Shown piece by piece: positions 34,524 through 42,431 of a stretch of 55,642 nt of DNA. Source of the DNA: Candidatus Aegiribacteria sp. (lineage in GTDB: Bacteria; Fermentibacterota; Fermentibacteria; Fermentibacterales; JCC-6); assembly GCA_021108005.1 (NCBI GenBank), contig JAIORS010000134.1:1-55642 (forward strand), written 5' to 3'. The first letter of the stretch is position 1. Each line of letters starts with the position of its first letter. The notes beneath the pieces were generated by a model that saw nothing but the letters and a program-made list of their open reading frames with translations, had not been told where the DNA came from and did no database searches. A program made the translations under genes and the position numbers.

Positions 34524-37199
34524 TTAGAAGTATATGTCAAGACTAAGCAGAAAATGCCTTGCAGGTGAATAAGCTCCGGGATTATTCATAATACCGCCTG
34601 GCTCTCCTGTACTCTGATAGTAAGCTACATCGTATATCCTGTCCAGGTTGCTTCTGTTGAACATGTTGTAGATTGTGATGCTGGCCCTGAATTCGAGGGG
34701 GGTTACCCAGATACGGCGTGACAGTTTTACATCTGTCTGCATAGTCCAGGGGTAGCGTTCGGTGTTAACTCTGGGAATATCAGATGCCCCCGAAGGCGGA
34801 GAGTATGGAAAACCGCTTCCGTAGGTACAATCAACGGCCAGCTCGATACCCTCAAGAGGGTAAATACCGTAAACCCGGGGTCCGCTTCCCCGGAGAAGCG
34901 CGTAGTTGAAGTGTGCGGAAGCAACATGCCGCTGATCCCAGTCAAGGTAATTGTCCTCCGAAGGTGGGATGGTATCACCCTGTGCAGAATATTCGTACTG
35001 GGAAGTAGCCGATGAGTACTTCCCCTGCGCAATCGAGTATGTGTAATTGATGCTTCCCGAAATGTAATCTCCAGGAAGTCTTACAAAATTAATTTCCATC
35101 CCTCGAACCGAACCGAAACTTTCATCGTTGCTGTACTGGAAGTAATTTCCGAAACTCTCGCTGTAGTGACTTGATGTTCTGACAAGTCCTGTAATATCCT
35201 TGTAGAATCCTGATACGGCCATTGAGGCACGGTTGGTGAAACGATGTCTGAGACCTGCCTCATAACTTATGGTTCGCTGTGCATCAAGATCCGGGTTTCC
35301 AACGATAGTGGCAGTTTCAGATGCATTGTAATCGGTTCCAAAGTACATCTGGTTCATATTGGGCATCTGGAAATAGTGCCCGTACGTGCAAAAGAATACA
35401 TCCCTGTCCGATATTGGATTCGTCATTCCTATCCGCGGGCTTAAATGGTATTTCGCTGATACGGTATGAAGCTTGAAATCATCGTGGGAAAGTATTTCAG
35501 CGTTAGGTTCGAAATAATCGAAACGGAGACCAGTATTAAGCACAAGGCCCCCGGAAAAACGGGAAGACAATTCCGCGTACGCGCTTCCGGAATACGGGTA
35601 CGCTTTCCAGAGGCTGGCGTACGTTGTGAGCCAATTTTCAATGTACGCACTGTAATCGTAAAGATCGTAGTAGCTCGCTCCCAGCCCTGTATTCAATTCC
35701 ATGACCGAGTTCAGCTTACCCGTAAAATCAAGTTTTGCTGTCGTGACATAATTGCTTGATTCAAGCCAGACATCGGGATGGATACCTGAATGGTAAAATC
35801 CCGTTGAATCGGCAACTCTCGGCTCAAGAGCGGTAAAGAATATCCAGTCTGATGGAGAAAATCCCTCGCCGAGATATTCTCCCTCTTCAACTCTGATTCG
35901 CTGCCATTGGCAGAAACGGTTCCAGCTGACTATGAAATCCATGAAGGATCTTTCACTGAGCATCTGAGTAAGACCGATCGTAAAACCATAATCCTCTTCG
36001 AATCTGATGGGAATTGCGTAATCGGGATTACGAGCCAGGTAGGGTTCCTCATTTATGTATGCCGAATGATCGTAGAGGGACCAGGTCCATTCATCCCACC
36101 CGTTCTGCCTGTAGTAATAGTGGCCGTTGACCCACATCTTTGTTCCGCCTGTGGGTCTCCAGGTTAGCTTACCGCTTCCGTTAATAAGATTCTGCCAGTT
36201 GTTCTCCCAGTTGCCGCGGCTGTCTTCAAGATCGTAACCGCTCCGCATCCATTCGCATGCGCCGAAGAACCTGACTTCACCCGGCAGATCGATCCCGATA
36301 GCTGGAAGAAGGTAACTTGTTATGGGTTCAGGCCCTCCGAATGCAAGTTCGCAGTTAATGCAATCGCTTCGATAGTTATCATTCTCGGAAGGTTCAGAAT
36401 AATTTCGTGATTCGCTCTCGTAACCGAACACCGACATGTCACCGTGGCGGACGTGGAATTCACCTTCGTATCTGGAACCGCCTTCTTTGCTTACCATATT
36501 GACCACGCCGGACATTGCGTTACCGTAACGGGCACTGAGTCCGCCAGTAGTTATTGAAGCCTCAGAAAGCGCGGAAAGCGGGATACCGGAAACAAATGCG
36601 TTCGTCACGGGAGAACGCATGGAAACACCATCAAGCAGGAAGGCTACTTCACCGGATCTCCCCCCCCTTATATGGATTTCCCCTCCCTGTGCCGTAATTC
36701 CCGGTTGCCGCTGTACGATATCCAGCACCCCGGCAACAGGCATCGTTTCTATCTCCTCGCGATCGATCACATGTATGGTGGATGGTACGTTTTCAAGTAT
36801 CAGGTTCCTCTGCTCAGTTACCTGGATGACGGTGCCTCCAGAAGAGGATTCCTCAAGAATAAAATCAATCCGGGTGACCTGGTCTGAAACCACGGCAACA
36901 CCCTCTTTGGTCACGGATCCCATTCCAACCATTCTTGCGGTGACTGAATATGTTCCGGGAGAAAGGCGGGGAATGTAATATTCACCATTGGCGTCAGTCA
37001 TTGAACCGTAAGGTGTGCCTTCTATCATTACACTTACCCCTACAAGTATATCTCCATTATTACTGCTGGCGAATCCAGCAATTGTGCCGGTAACAGCTGC
37101 GGAGGTTGTTCCGCTGACCAGCAGCAGGCAGGATACAACAGCAGTAAGCAGAATCGAACATCCGGGATGATGATTTATTACAGGTGTATTACAATTCAT
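34524..37199 (-). CDS. TonB-dependent outer-membrane receptor
   Basis: An 891-residue outer-membrane transporter. It has a signal peptide (about 15-35) and a carboxypeptidase-regulatory-like domain at about 38-115 (GVSVMIEGTPYGSMTDANGE). A possible TonB box, TVIQVTE, is followed by a plug domain at about 130-240 with DREEIETMPVAGVLDIVQRQ and IRGGRSGEVAFLLDGVSM. The 22-strand barrel makes up the rest and ends in SLDIYF with a terminal Phe, as expected for BAM recognition. The substrate could be a cobalamin, siderophore, sugar or peptide. It is followed after 20 bases by the propeller lipoprotein gene. No strong ribosome binding site precedes the ATG. Confidence 0.95.
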   Translation of the reverse strand: MNCNTPVINHHPGCSILLTAVVSCLLLVSGTTSAAVTGTIAGFASSNNGDILVGVSVMIEGTPYGSMTDANGEYYIPRLSPGTYSVTARMVGMGSVTKEGVAVVSDQVTRIDFILEESSSGGTVIQVTEQRNLILENVPSTIHVIDREEIETMPVAGVLDIVQRQPGITAQGGEIHIRGGRSGEVAFLLDGVSMRSPVTNAFVSGIPLSALSEASITTGGLSARYGNAMSGVVNMVSKEGGSRYEGEFHVRHGDMSVFGYESESRNYSEPSENDNYRSDCINCELAFGGPEPITSYLLPAIGIDLPGEVRFFGACEWMRSGYDLEDSRGNWENNWQNLINGSGKLTWRPTGGTKMWVNGHYYYRQNGWDEWTWSLYDHSAYINEEPYLARNPDYAIPIRFEEDYGFTIGLTQMLSERSFMDFIVSWNRFCQWQRIRVEEGEYLGEGFSPSDWIFFTALEPRVADSTGFYHSGIHPDVWLESSNYVTTAKLDFTGKLNSVMELNTGLGASYYDLYDYSAYIENWLTTYASLWKAYPYSGSAYAELSSRFSGGLVLNTGLRFDYFEPNAEILSHDDFKLHTVSAKYHLSPRIGMTNPISDRDVFFCTYGHYFQMPNMNQMYFGTDYNASETATIVGNPDLDAQRTISYEAGLRHRFTNRASMAVSGFYKDITGLVRTSSHYSESFGNYFQYSNDESFGSVRGMEINFVRLPGDYISGSINYTYSIAQGKYSSATSQYEYSAQGDTIPPSEDNYLDWDQRHVASAHFNYALLRGSGPRVYGIYPLEGIELAVDCTYGSGFPYSPPSGASDIPRVNTERYPWTMQTDVKLSRRIWVTPLEFRASITIYNMFNRSNLDRIYDVAYYQSTGEPGGIMNNPGAYSPARHFLLSLDIYF

Positions 37200-37508
37200 A
37201 CGATTACCGGTTTTTCAGTGTAGCAGTAACCATAGTTATCCCTTCATGGAATTCCAGAACATATTCAAACGGTCACGAAAACTTACATTACTTGACCCGC
37301 GGTGTCCATAGTACGTCTGTTGTGAACGGATTATACAAGTTCCCTGCTAACGCTTACTGCCGTTTCACCTGTTTTGTGCTCCAGTCGATAACCCCTGGTT
37401 TCAAATATCCGTTTTGGATTAAGCAGCTTATTCCGCCCATGAACATTCATAATCAATTCAATAATGTAATATTGCCTAAATTATTTCATACCATCATGGT
37501 AGGATATA
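37200..37508. other. Intergenic leader with inverted repeats upstream of the TonB receptor; function unknown
   Basis: About 310 bases lie between the receptor gene (minus) and the promoter of the secreted protein (plus). On the minus strand it can form a hairpin: GTGAAACGG (37360-37368) with CCGTTCAC (37322-37329), an 8-bp stem with one bulge around a 30-base loop. A smaller CCAG...CTGG pair lies at 37381-37398. I see no B12 box or other clear riboswitch consensus. A short plus-strand open frame here starts inside the receptor gene and looks spurious. Confidence 0.4.
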
Positions 37509-37537
37509 TTGACATGTTTGTTGCTTTTATGTAGTGT
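37509..37537 (+). promoter_or_regulatory. Sigma-70-type promoter of the secreted propeller protein
   Basis: Consensus TTGACA (37509-37514) is followed after 17 bases by TAGTGT (37532-37537), preceded by TATG as in extended -10 promoters. It leaves a leader of about 80 bases before the ATG at 37627. Confidence 0.6.
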
Positions 37538-37626
37538 ATAAAATAGATTCAATTCAGAAAGGGGAGGATGAACTTCGAACTGTAATGTAATTAAGTTTCA
37601 AATCCAGAACTCAAGAAAGGATATCT

Positions 37627-39279
37627 ATGAAATACATGATACTTTGTTTGCTTTCTTTCAGCCTGCTCTTCGCAGGTACATCTGAAGATCTCGAAATACT
37701 CTCGACGGAGAATTCTGGTGGAATAGACTACGTTGCGCCACCGGAACCACTTGACCCTGCAACCCTATCGGATATCAACGACCCCTCTTCAGCATTTGAA
37801 TACGTTTCCCCCATTGAGAGAGCTACTATCTGGGGATATGAAGGTTCCTCTGTATGGCCCGATTACGACTGGGACAATGACATTATAGTCTATCCCGGTC
37901 GCGTTGGTACCGGCCAGGATTTTGATATCGATGAAATCACCGGCGACATCTACGCCATTTTCGATACCAATCACTTCACAGGCGACAGTCTTGTAGTCTA
38001 CCGCTCACAGGACGGCGGCGCAACCTGGAGCTTCTTCATTTACGGAAGCAATGTTGATGGCAGTATATCTTTTCCGAAGATCCGTGTAGTCAAGGATGGC
38101 AGCGGAAATTCATGGGTCGTAATGATGGGTGTCTGGATCGAATCCGGTGACAATGTTCTCTGGACCAGAAGGGTGAGAACCAATGGAACATCAGCAGTCT
38201 GGGAGCAGGCGGCCTCTGATGTTTATTACGCTGACATGGATGCAGATGTAGGCAACGGAGCTTACGCTTATATAACCTATGTAGTAGATGAAACAATACA
38301 AAGTATTCGGGCTGTAAGGAACGCGATTGGCGGAGCCGGTTGGGTTGACGACGCGAATATTTACGGCAATCCCAGAGTTACTAATCCCCGTCCAGCAGTA
38401 GCAGCAGGTGCAGGCGGTAATGTATCAATAGCATTGATTTATGACCCGACAAGTGACGTTCCGGAAATCAGAATCAAGAGAAGTACTGATAATGCTTCAA
38501 GCTGGCTCGCTTCAGAAGAGGTAATGGGCTCTGGTAGCTGGGATGATCTTGAGAATGTTGATATCGCTTACAATCATTCTGGCACGCAGGTAGGCTGGAT
38601 AACGGTTACATTCGAGTTTGGCTCGAATGACAACTTCGGGTACTACCACAGCGCCAACAGCGGTGTGAGCTGGGCATACGGCAGTTTATTCAGCACCGGC
38701 AAAGATGAGAGGTTAGGTTCCATCCGAGCACGTAAAACCACCGGAGCTCTTACAGTCGCTTACAATGTGGATCCTGGAGATTCAGTTATGTTTTGCTGGG
38801 CAGCGGCTGGTGATCCTACCAATTTCACTATACCCTTAAGAATCAACGATTTCAATGCCACCGGAAACTGGGGCCCATGCGCCGGTTGGAACGGAAGCGG
38901 TTATTCGGCAATTCTCTATACTAATTTTACAAGCAACTACAGGCTCATGTACGACTGGTATAGTAATGTTGGAATTGATGACTCACCAGAGGGATCTGTT
39001 GAACCCGGCATGATTCGCAATACCCCGAACCCCTTCAGCGCCAGCACGAATATCAGCTTCAATCTCGCGCAGAGCAGTCCTGTTACGATCTCAATCTATA
39101 ACATTGCCGGACAGCTTGTAAGAACTCTGGCCGATAACCAGAGTTTTAACGGAGGATCAAACTCGGTACTGTGGGACGGCAATAGCTTCAGCGGCACTGC
39201 TGTATCTCCCGGTGTGTACTTCTGTCGCCTCAACGCTGATGGCATAAGTCAGACTCATAGAATGATGATGGTAAGATAA
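37627..39279 (+). CDS. Secreted sialidase-fold (BNR-like) protein with sorting domain
   Basis: A 550-residue exported protein with signal peptide MKYMILCLLSFSLLFAG. Blades contain BNR-like text such as VVYRSQDGGATWSFF, IKRSTDNASSWL and YYHSANSGVSWAYG, typical of six-bladed sialidase-like propellers. No sialidase catalytic Arg triad can be confirmed. The C-terminal region is an FCB-type sorting domain, NTPNPFSASTNISFNLA then ISIYNIAGQLVRTLADN and GVYFCRLNADG. AAAGGA precedes the ATG, and a strong terminator follows at 39312. It is probably a surface protein; its ligand is unknown. Confidence 0.87.
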   Translation: MKYMILCLLSFSLLFAGTSEDLEILSTENSGGIDYVAPPEPLDPATLSDINDPSSAFEYVSPIERATIWGYEGSSVWPDYDWDNDIIVYPGRVGTGQDFDIDEITGDIYAIFDTNHFTGDSLVVYRSQDGGATWSFFIYGSNVDGSISFPKIRVVKDGSGNSWVVMMGVWIESGDNVLWTRRVRTNGTSAVWEQAASDVYYADMDADVGNGAYAYITYVVDETIQSIRAVRNAIGGAGWVDDANIYGNPRVTNPRPAVAAGAGGNVSIALIYDPTSDVPEIRIKRSTDNASSWLASEEVMGSGSWDDLENVDIAYNHSGTQVGWITVTFEFGSNDNFGYYHSANSGVSWAYGSLFSTGKDERLGSIRARKTTGALTVAYNVDPGDSVMFCWAAAGDPTNFTIPLRINDFNATGNWGPCAGWNGSGYSAILYTNFTSNYRLMYDWYSNVGIDDSPEGSVEPGMIRNTPNPFSASTNISFNLAQSSPVTISIYNIAGQLVRTLADNQSFNGGSNSVLWDGNSFSGTAVSPGVYFCRLNADGISQTHRMMMVR

Positions 39280-39311
39280 CTCTTCAGAAATAACCTGAAT
39301 TGTATCAGGTT

Positions 39312-39343
39312 ACCGCCCGGGGCTAAGCTCCGGGCGGTTTTTC
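39312..39343 (+). terminator. Rho-independent terminator
   Basis: A GC-rich stem, ACCGCCCGG (39312-39320) with CCGGGCGGT (39330-39338), is followed by TTTTT. It lies 33 bases after the secreted-protein stop and is the clearest intrinsic terminator in the window. Confidence 0.9.
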
Positions 39344-39373
39344 ATATCGGACAATTACGAAAACGGGTGCTTT

Positions 39374-40345
39374 TCAATGGAGAGTTTTTATCCGAAGGGA
39401 TTTTCGCATTTCACTGAGTAATCTTGAGACCTCCGCTTTTTCCCTCAGTTCTTCATAGGTAAGAAGCCTCAATGTTTTGTTGGCCATGCTGAGCCTCCGC
39501 GCCAGAAGACTTCCAAGGCCAAGGTTCAAACTGATTGCCATGTTGGTGTTCTTATCCAGAAGTTCTTGCAGAGTTTCTCTTGAAAACATCAGTATTTCTG
39601 CGCTCCCGGAGGCTTTCCCGGTTGTCGTCCTTGGTTTGCCGTCAAGGAATGATCTTTCACCTACAACGTCATTGGCTCCGAAATTGCCCAGGACAAATTC
39701 TCCGGAGTTATCATCAACAACGATAACTTTACCCTTCCTTATTATGAAGAGATCCGTTGTTCTTTCTCCCTGTCGGAACAGTATCTGACCATCTCTTGCA
39801 TAAATCCATTGACACATCTCCGACAGTATGGGGTCATCCGCGGACAACAGTGGTCTTTTATTTCGAGCCCTGATATCGGCCCTCAGCTTTCTGAGTTCAT
39901 GCTTTTCGCTGAGATCCTGGTCTCCTGAGATAAGATGCCTGAGCGCATCGGCCTTTCTCAGCCTTTCAACAATTAGCCTTTCAAGAAAAAGGAGAAATTT
40001 GGTTCCTGGAATGGAGTTCTTTCTGAGGAATGCGACGAAGGGTTTCCGGGAGAGCTTCAATAAGGTTCCTGTTGTGTTCGCGGTAACGCTTGCCGACCGC
40101 TCCTCACCCCCCAGGAAGGCCATTTCGCCGAAAACGTCTCCTTCTCCAAGTGATTCCAGGATTCGATTCCCACCTTTATCATCCGTTACAACGAACTGCC
40201 CTGATTCGACAATGAAAAGGTCAGTTCCGGAACCGCCCTGCTTGACAAGTACATCCGATTCGCGCACTTCTATGCACTCGAATAGTTCCCTTACACCGCT
40301 CTCGGACAGGATATCATCAGTATCAAAAAGACTGTCTTTTTTCAT
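39374..40345 (-). CDS. Tandem cyclic-nucleotide-binding domain protein
   Basis: A 323-residue soluble protein with two cNMP-binding (CAP-like) domains at about 15-135 and 170-290. The first has a well-formed phosphate-binding cassette, GDVFGEMAFLGGEERSASV. The second, ANDVVGERSFLDGKPRTTTG, keeps G-E and R but deviates after that and may bind differently. A helical linker (about 135-165) joins them. No DNA-binding domain follows the second, so it may be a regulatory subunit or a protein-protein sensor rather than a CRP-type transcription factor. GAGAGGT precedes the ATG. Effector and partner are unknown. Confidence 0.88.
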   Translation of the reverse strand: MKKDSLFDTDDILSESGVRELFECIEVRESDVLVKQGGSGTDLFIVESGQFVVTDDKGGNRILESLGEGDVFGEMAFLGGEERSASVTANTTGTLLKLSRKPFVAFLRKNSIPGTKFLLFLERLIVERLRKADALRHLISGDQDLSEKHELRKLRADIRARNKRPLLSADDPILSEMCQWIYARDGQILFRQGERTTDLFIIRKGKVIVVDDNSGEFVLGNFGANDVVGERSFLDGKPRTTTGKASGSAEILMFSRETLQELLDKNTNMAISLNLGLGSLLARRLSMANKTLRLLTYEELREKAEVSRLLSEMRKSLRIKTLH

Positions 40346-40489
40346 GGAAACCTCTCAACCGTCAATAAATCACAACTATCATGCCAGCCAATGAGCTTAA
40401 TTACTGCCGTAATTCCGTATCTGTGGTCTTCTTCATCTGTGAAAACAATACCAGTAATTGGCGGGCTATGTCAAATCATCTTAGAACTC

Positions 40490-41893
40490 TCAGCCGTCAG
40501 CCCATGTTTTCCGCGTCCATTCAAACCGCTGCCGCACGCTTCCCCGCCCCAGAAGCTCCAGTGCTGCGTACTCTCCCATTTCCAGGGAGTGATCCATATT
40601 GTTGTATCTGAACAATCCCTGGCGACCTGTTGTAACTGAAGATTCCAGAACGTCAAGAGCGTCAAGCACTGTTGATATATTATCGGAGTATTCCAAAGAG
40701 TAAACCGGATATGCGTGAGCTTTCCGAGTAAGCATGCTTCCCATAACATCATCCCTCCGGAAAAGCTCAAGCTCAATTCCTCCCGCAATTGCTGATTCAA
40801 GCAGATCGCGGTCCCCCGACCAGATATCATCATCCTCCATGCAGGTAAACTCGAACACCATTTGAGAACCGTTTTCAGACAATTCAGCATCAAAGTTCCC
40901 GGGTATTGAGATTCGGTTGAACAGGTACTTTTCCTCAGGTATATATATCCAGTGGTCATTCGCCATGATTCCAGTCTTCAGCTGCAGCACAAGAAACACA
41001 ATCGCCCTGTAATGGAGCTTCTCTGAACAGTTGTGAATGTTCTCAGACAGAGTGTTACCCAACAATTCAACGTATTCAGTTACTGGAATTGTACTCACAA
41101 TACCATCAACCTTTATATCTTTTCCGCCTGAAGATATGCTGTACCCGCCATCGGTGAGAGGCTGGATGGAATCAGGGCTGGTGGAATAAATGAAATCCGC
41201 TCCCCTGGAGAACGCTTTTTCTGCAAGCGCTTCGGATATCCTGCCGATTCCACCCCTCGGGTAGTGAAACTTGCTTACAAGGCTCCTGGCTGAATTTTTC
41301 TGTGGAAATACTGTAGCTCTTACCAGATCCGTAAGTTTCGGAACCGATATTCTCTGGCTTGCCCAGTCGGAGGAAAGCTTTTCTGCCGGACAGCCCCAGA
41401 GTTTTTCCGTATATGGACCGAAATACAGATCGTATAACTTCTTTCCAAATCTGCTTATTACCCATTCTTTAAAGGATGGTTTTTCTCCCGAAGAAAAAAG
41501 GTTCTTCCCTCTTTCCATGAAGTAGCTCATTGTCATACCTGCCGCTTTCAGGAGGGGCATTTTTTTTAGTACATCACCGAAGGAAAGGGGATATATGAAA
41601 TACCTGTCAAGAAGATGAATTCTGCTTAATCTTTGAAGCTCCAGAAGTTCACCCGGAAGAAGTTTTTCTACCATCTGAAGTATTTCTGAATTCTCAGTAT
41701 GAAACCGGTGGGGTCCCAGATCAAAGTGGAATCCATTCTGCTGAAATGTATGAGCAAGACCACCAGGATACGCCTCTTTCTCAATTACAACAACGTCCAC
41801 ACCGTTTTCGGAAAGCACATCCGCTGCCCTCAAACCTGTAAGACCTGCTCCCAGAACCGCGACCTTACCCGGTTTTTTAGATATTCCGATCAT
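40490..41893 (-). CDS. FAD-dependent amine oxidase / UDP-galactopyranose mutase-like oxidoreductase
   Basis: A 467-residue flavoprotein. The dinucleotide fold starts VAVLGAGLTGLRAADVLSE and continues with VVVIEKEAYPGGLA, then FDLGPHRFHTEN. This combination (GxGxxG, then E for the ribose, then G-P-H-R-F-H) is found in protoporphyrinogen oxidase-like and UDP-galactopyranose mutase-like enzymes (COG1232 type). A later block reads FGPYTEKLWGCPAEKLSSDW. The substrate cannot be decided. Such enzymes often lie in polysaccharide or lipid clusters, but no such cluster is nearby. AAGGAG precedes the ATG. The gene overlaps the upstream Cache fragment by four bases. Confidence 0.85.
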   Translation of the reverse strand: MIGISKKPGKVAVLGAGLTGLRAADVLSENGVDVVVIEKEAYPGGLAHTFQQNGFHFDLGPHRFHTENSEILQMVEKLLPGELLELQRLSRIHLLDRYFIYPLSFGDVLKKMPLLKAAGMTMSYFMERGKNLFSSGEKPSFKEWVISRFGKKLYDLYFGPYTEKLWGCPAEKLSSDWASQRISVPKLTDLVRATVFPQKNSARSLVSKFHYPRGGIGRISEALAEKAFSRGADFIYSTSPDSIQPLTDGGYSISSGGKDIKVDGIVSTIPVTEYVELLGNTLSENIHNCSEKLHYRAIVFLVLQLKTGIMANDHWIYIPEEKYLFNRISIPGNFDAELSENGSQMVFEFTCMEDDDIWSGDRDLLESAIAGGIELELFRRDDVMGSMLTRKAHAYPVYSLEYSDNISTVLDALDVLESSVTTGRQGLFRYNNMDHSLEMGEYAALELLGRGSVRQRFEWTRKTWADG

Positions 41894-42225
41894 CTGTTGT
41901 TCTCCTTAAGCATGCGATACAAAACTAGTTTTTCTTCTTGAATATAGTATCCAGGTTGACTATCTGGTTCATAATCACCTTCTTTCTCTTCGAGAGGGTA
42001 ATTCATTCCTCCCCCCACAATCAGATCCTCGCCCTGCGGAGTGGATACTCTGAAGTGACAAGATGATTTCGGAACGGGGTAGAAGCTGCCCGGTTCCCAC
42101 CATACGTAATGCACCCATGCGTGTGAATTATAAGTATCCTCCAGCGCTTCGATAATCATGTTGAAGATGTTCTTGCCGTCAATGTCCAATATGCTTCGCA
42201 GATTCTGCCCCTCTAATTCGAGCAT
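41890..42225 (-). CDS. Cache-domain protein, apparently truncated at its N-terminus
   Basis: From its first ATG this is 111 residues: LRSILDIDGKNIFNMIIEAL, then WVHYVWWEPG and KSSCHFRVSTPQGEDLIVGG. This matches the second half of a Cache_2-type extracellular sensor domain. The in-frame text upstream of the ATG, DKYLYIYDTNGNNLFHAG, also belongs to the Cache motif. The frame stays open back to a stop at about 42367, but no ATG, GTG or TTG is found there; only a CTG at about 42321 is available. There is no signal peptide, membrane segment or output domain. It may be a degraded sensor, or a rare start is used. It overlaps the FAD oxidoreductase gene by four bases. Confidence 0.55.
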   Translation of the reverse strand: MLELEGQNLRSILDIDGKNIFNMIIEALEDTYNSHAWVHYVWWEPGSFYPVPKSSCHFRVSTPQGEDLIVGGGMNYPLEEKEGDYEPDSQPGYYIQEEKLVLYRMLKENNR

Positions 42226-42431
42226 TCCTGCGTGGAAGAGATTGTTGCCGTTCGTATCGTAGATGTAAAGGTATTTATCTTCCGGAGCATCCCGGTAACA
42301 GCGCCAGCAGGAAAATGGCAGAAATGAATTACACCTGTTCCTGAGTACACGCGCCTTGACTGTAGCTTATTATATGTTGAAGTTATTATATATGGAGTAA
42401 AAGAGAATAAATTTAGAACACGGAAAGCACA

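Noticed and set aside
37200-37400. Cobalamin riboswitch before the TonB receptor
   Set aside because: AGCAGGGAA resembles one conserved piece, but the B12 box and the paired regions around it are not visible, so I do not call it.
37184-37534. A 116-residue plus-strand frame over the start of the TonB receptor gene and its leader
   Set aside because: It begins inside the receptor gene, has no ribosome binding site and no recognisable motif, and the sequence looks like noncoding leader.
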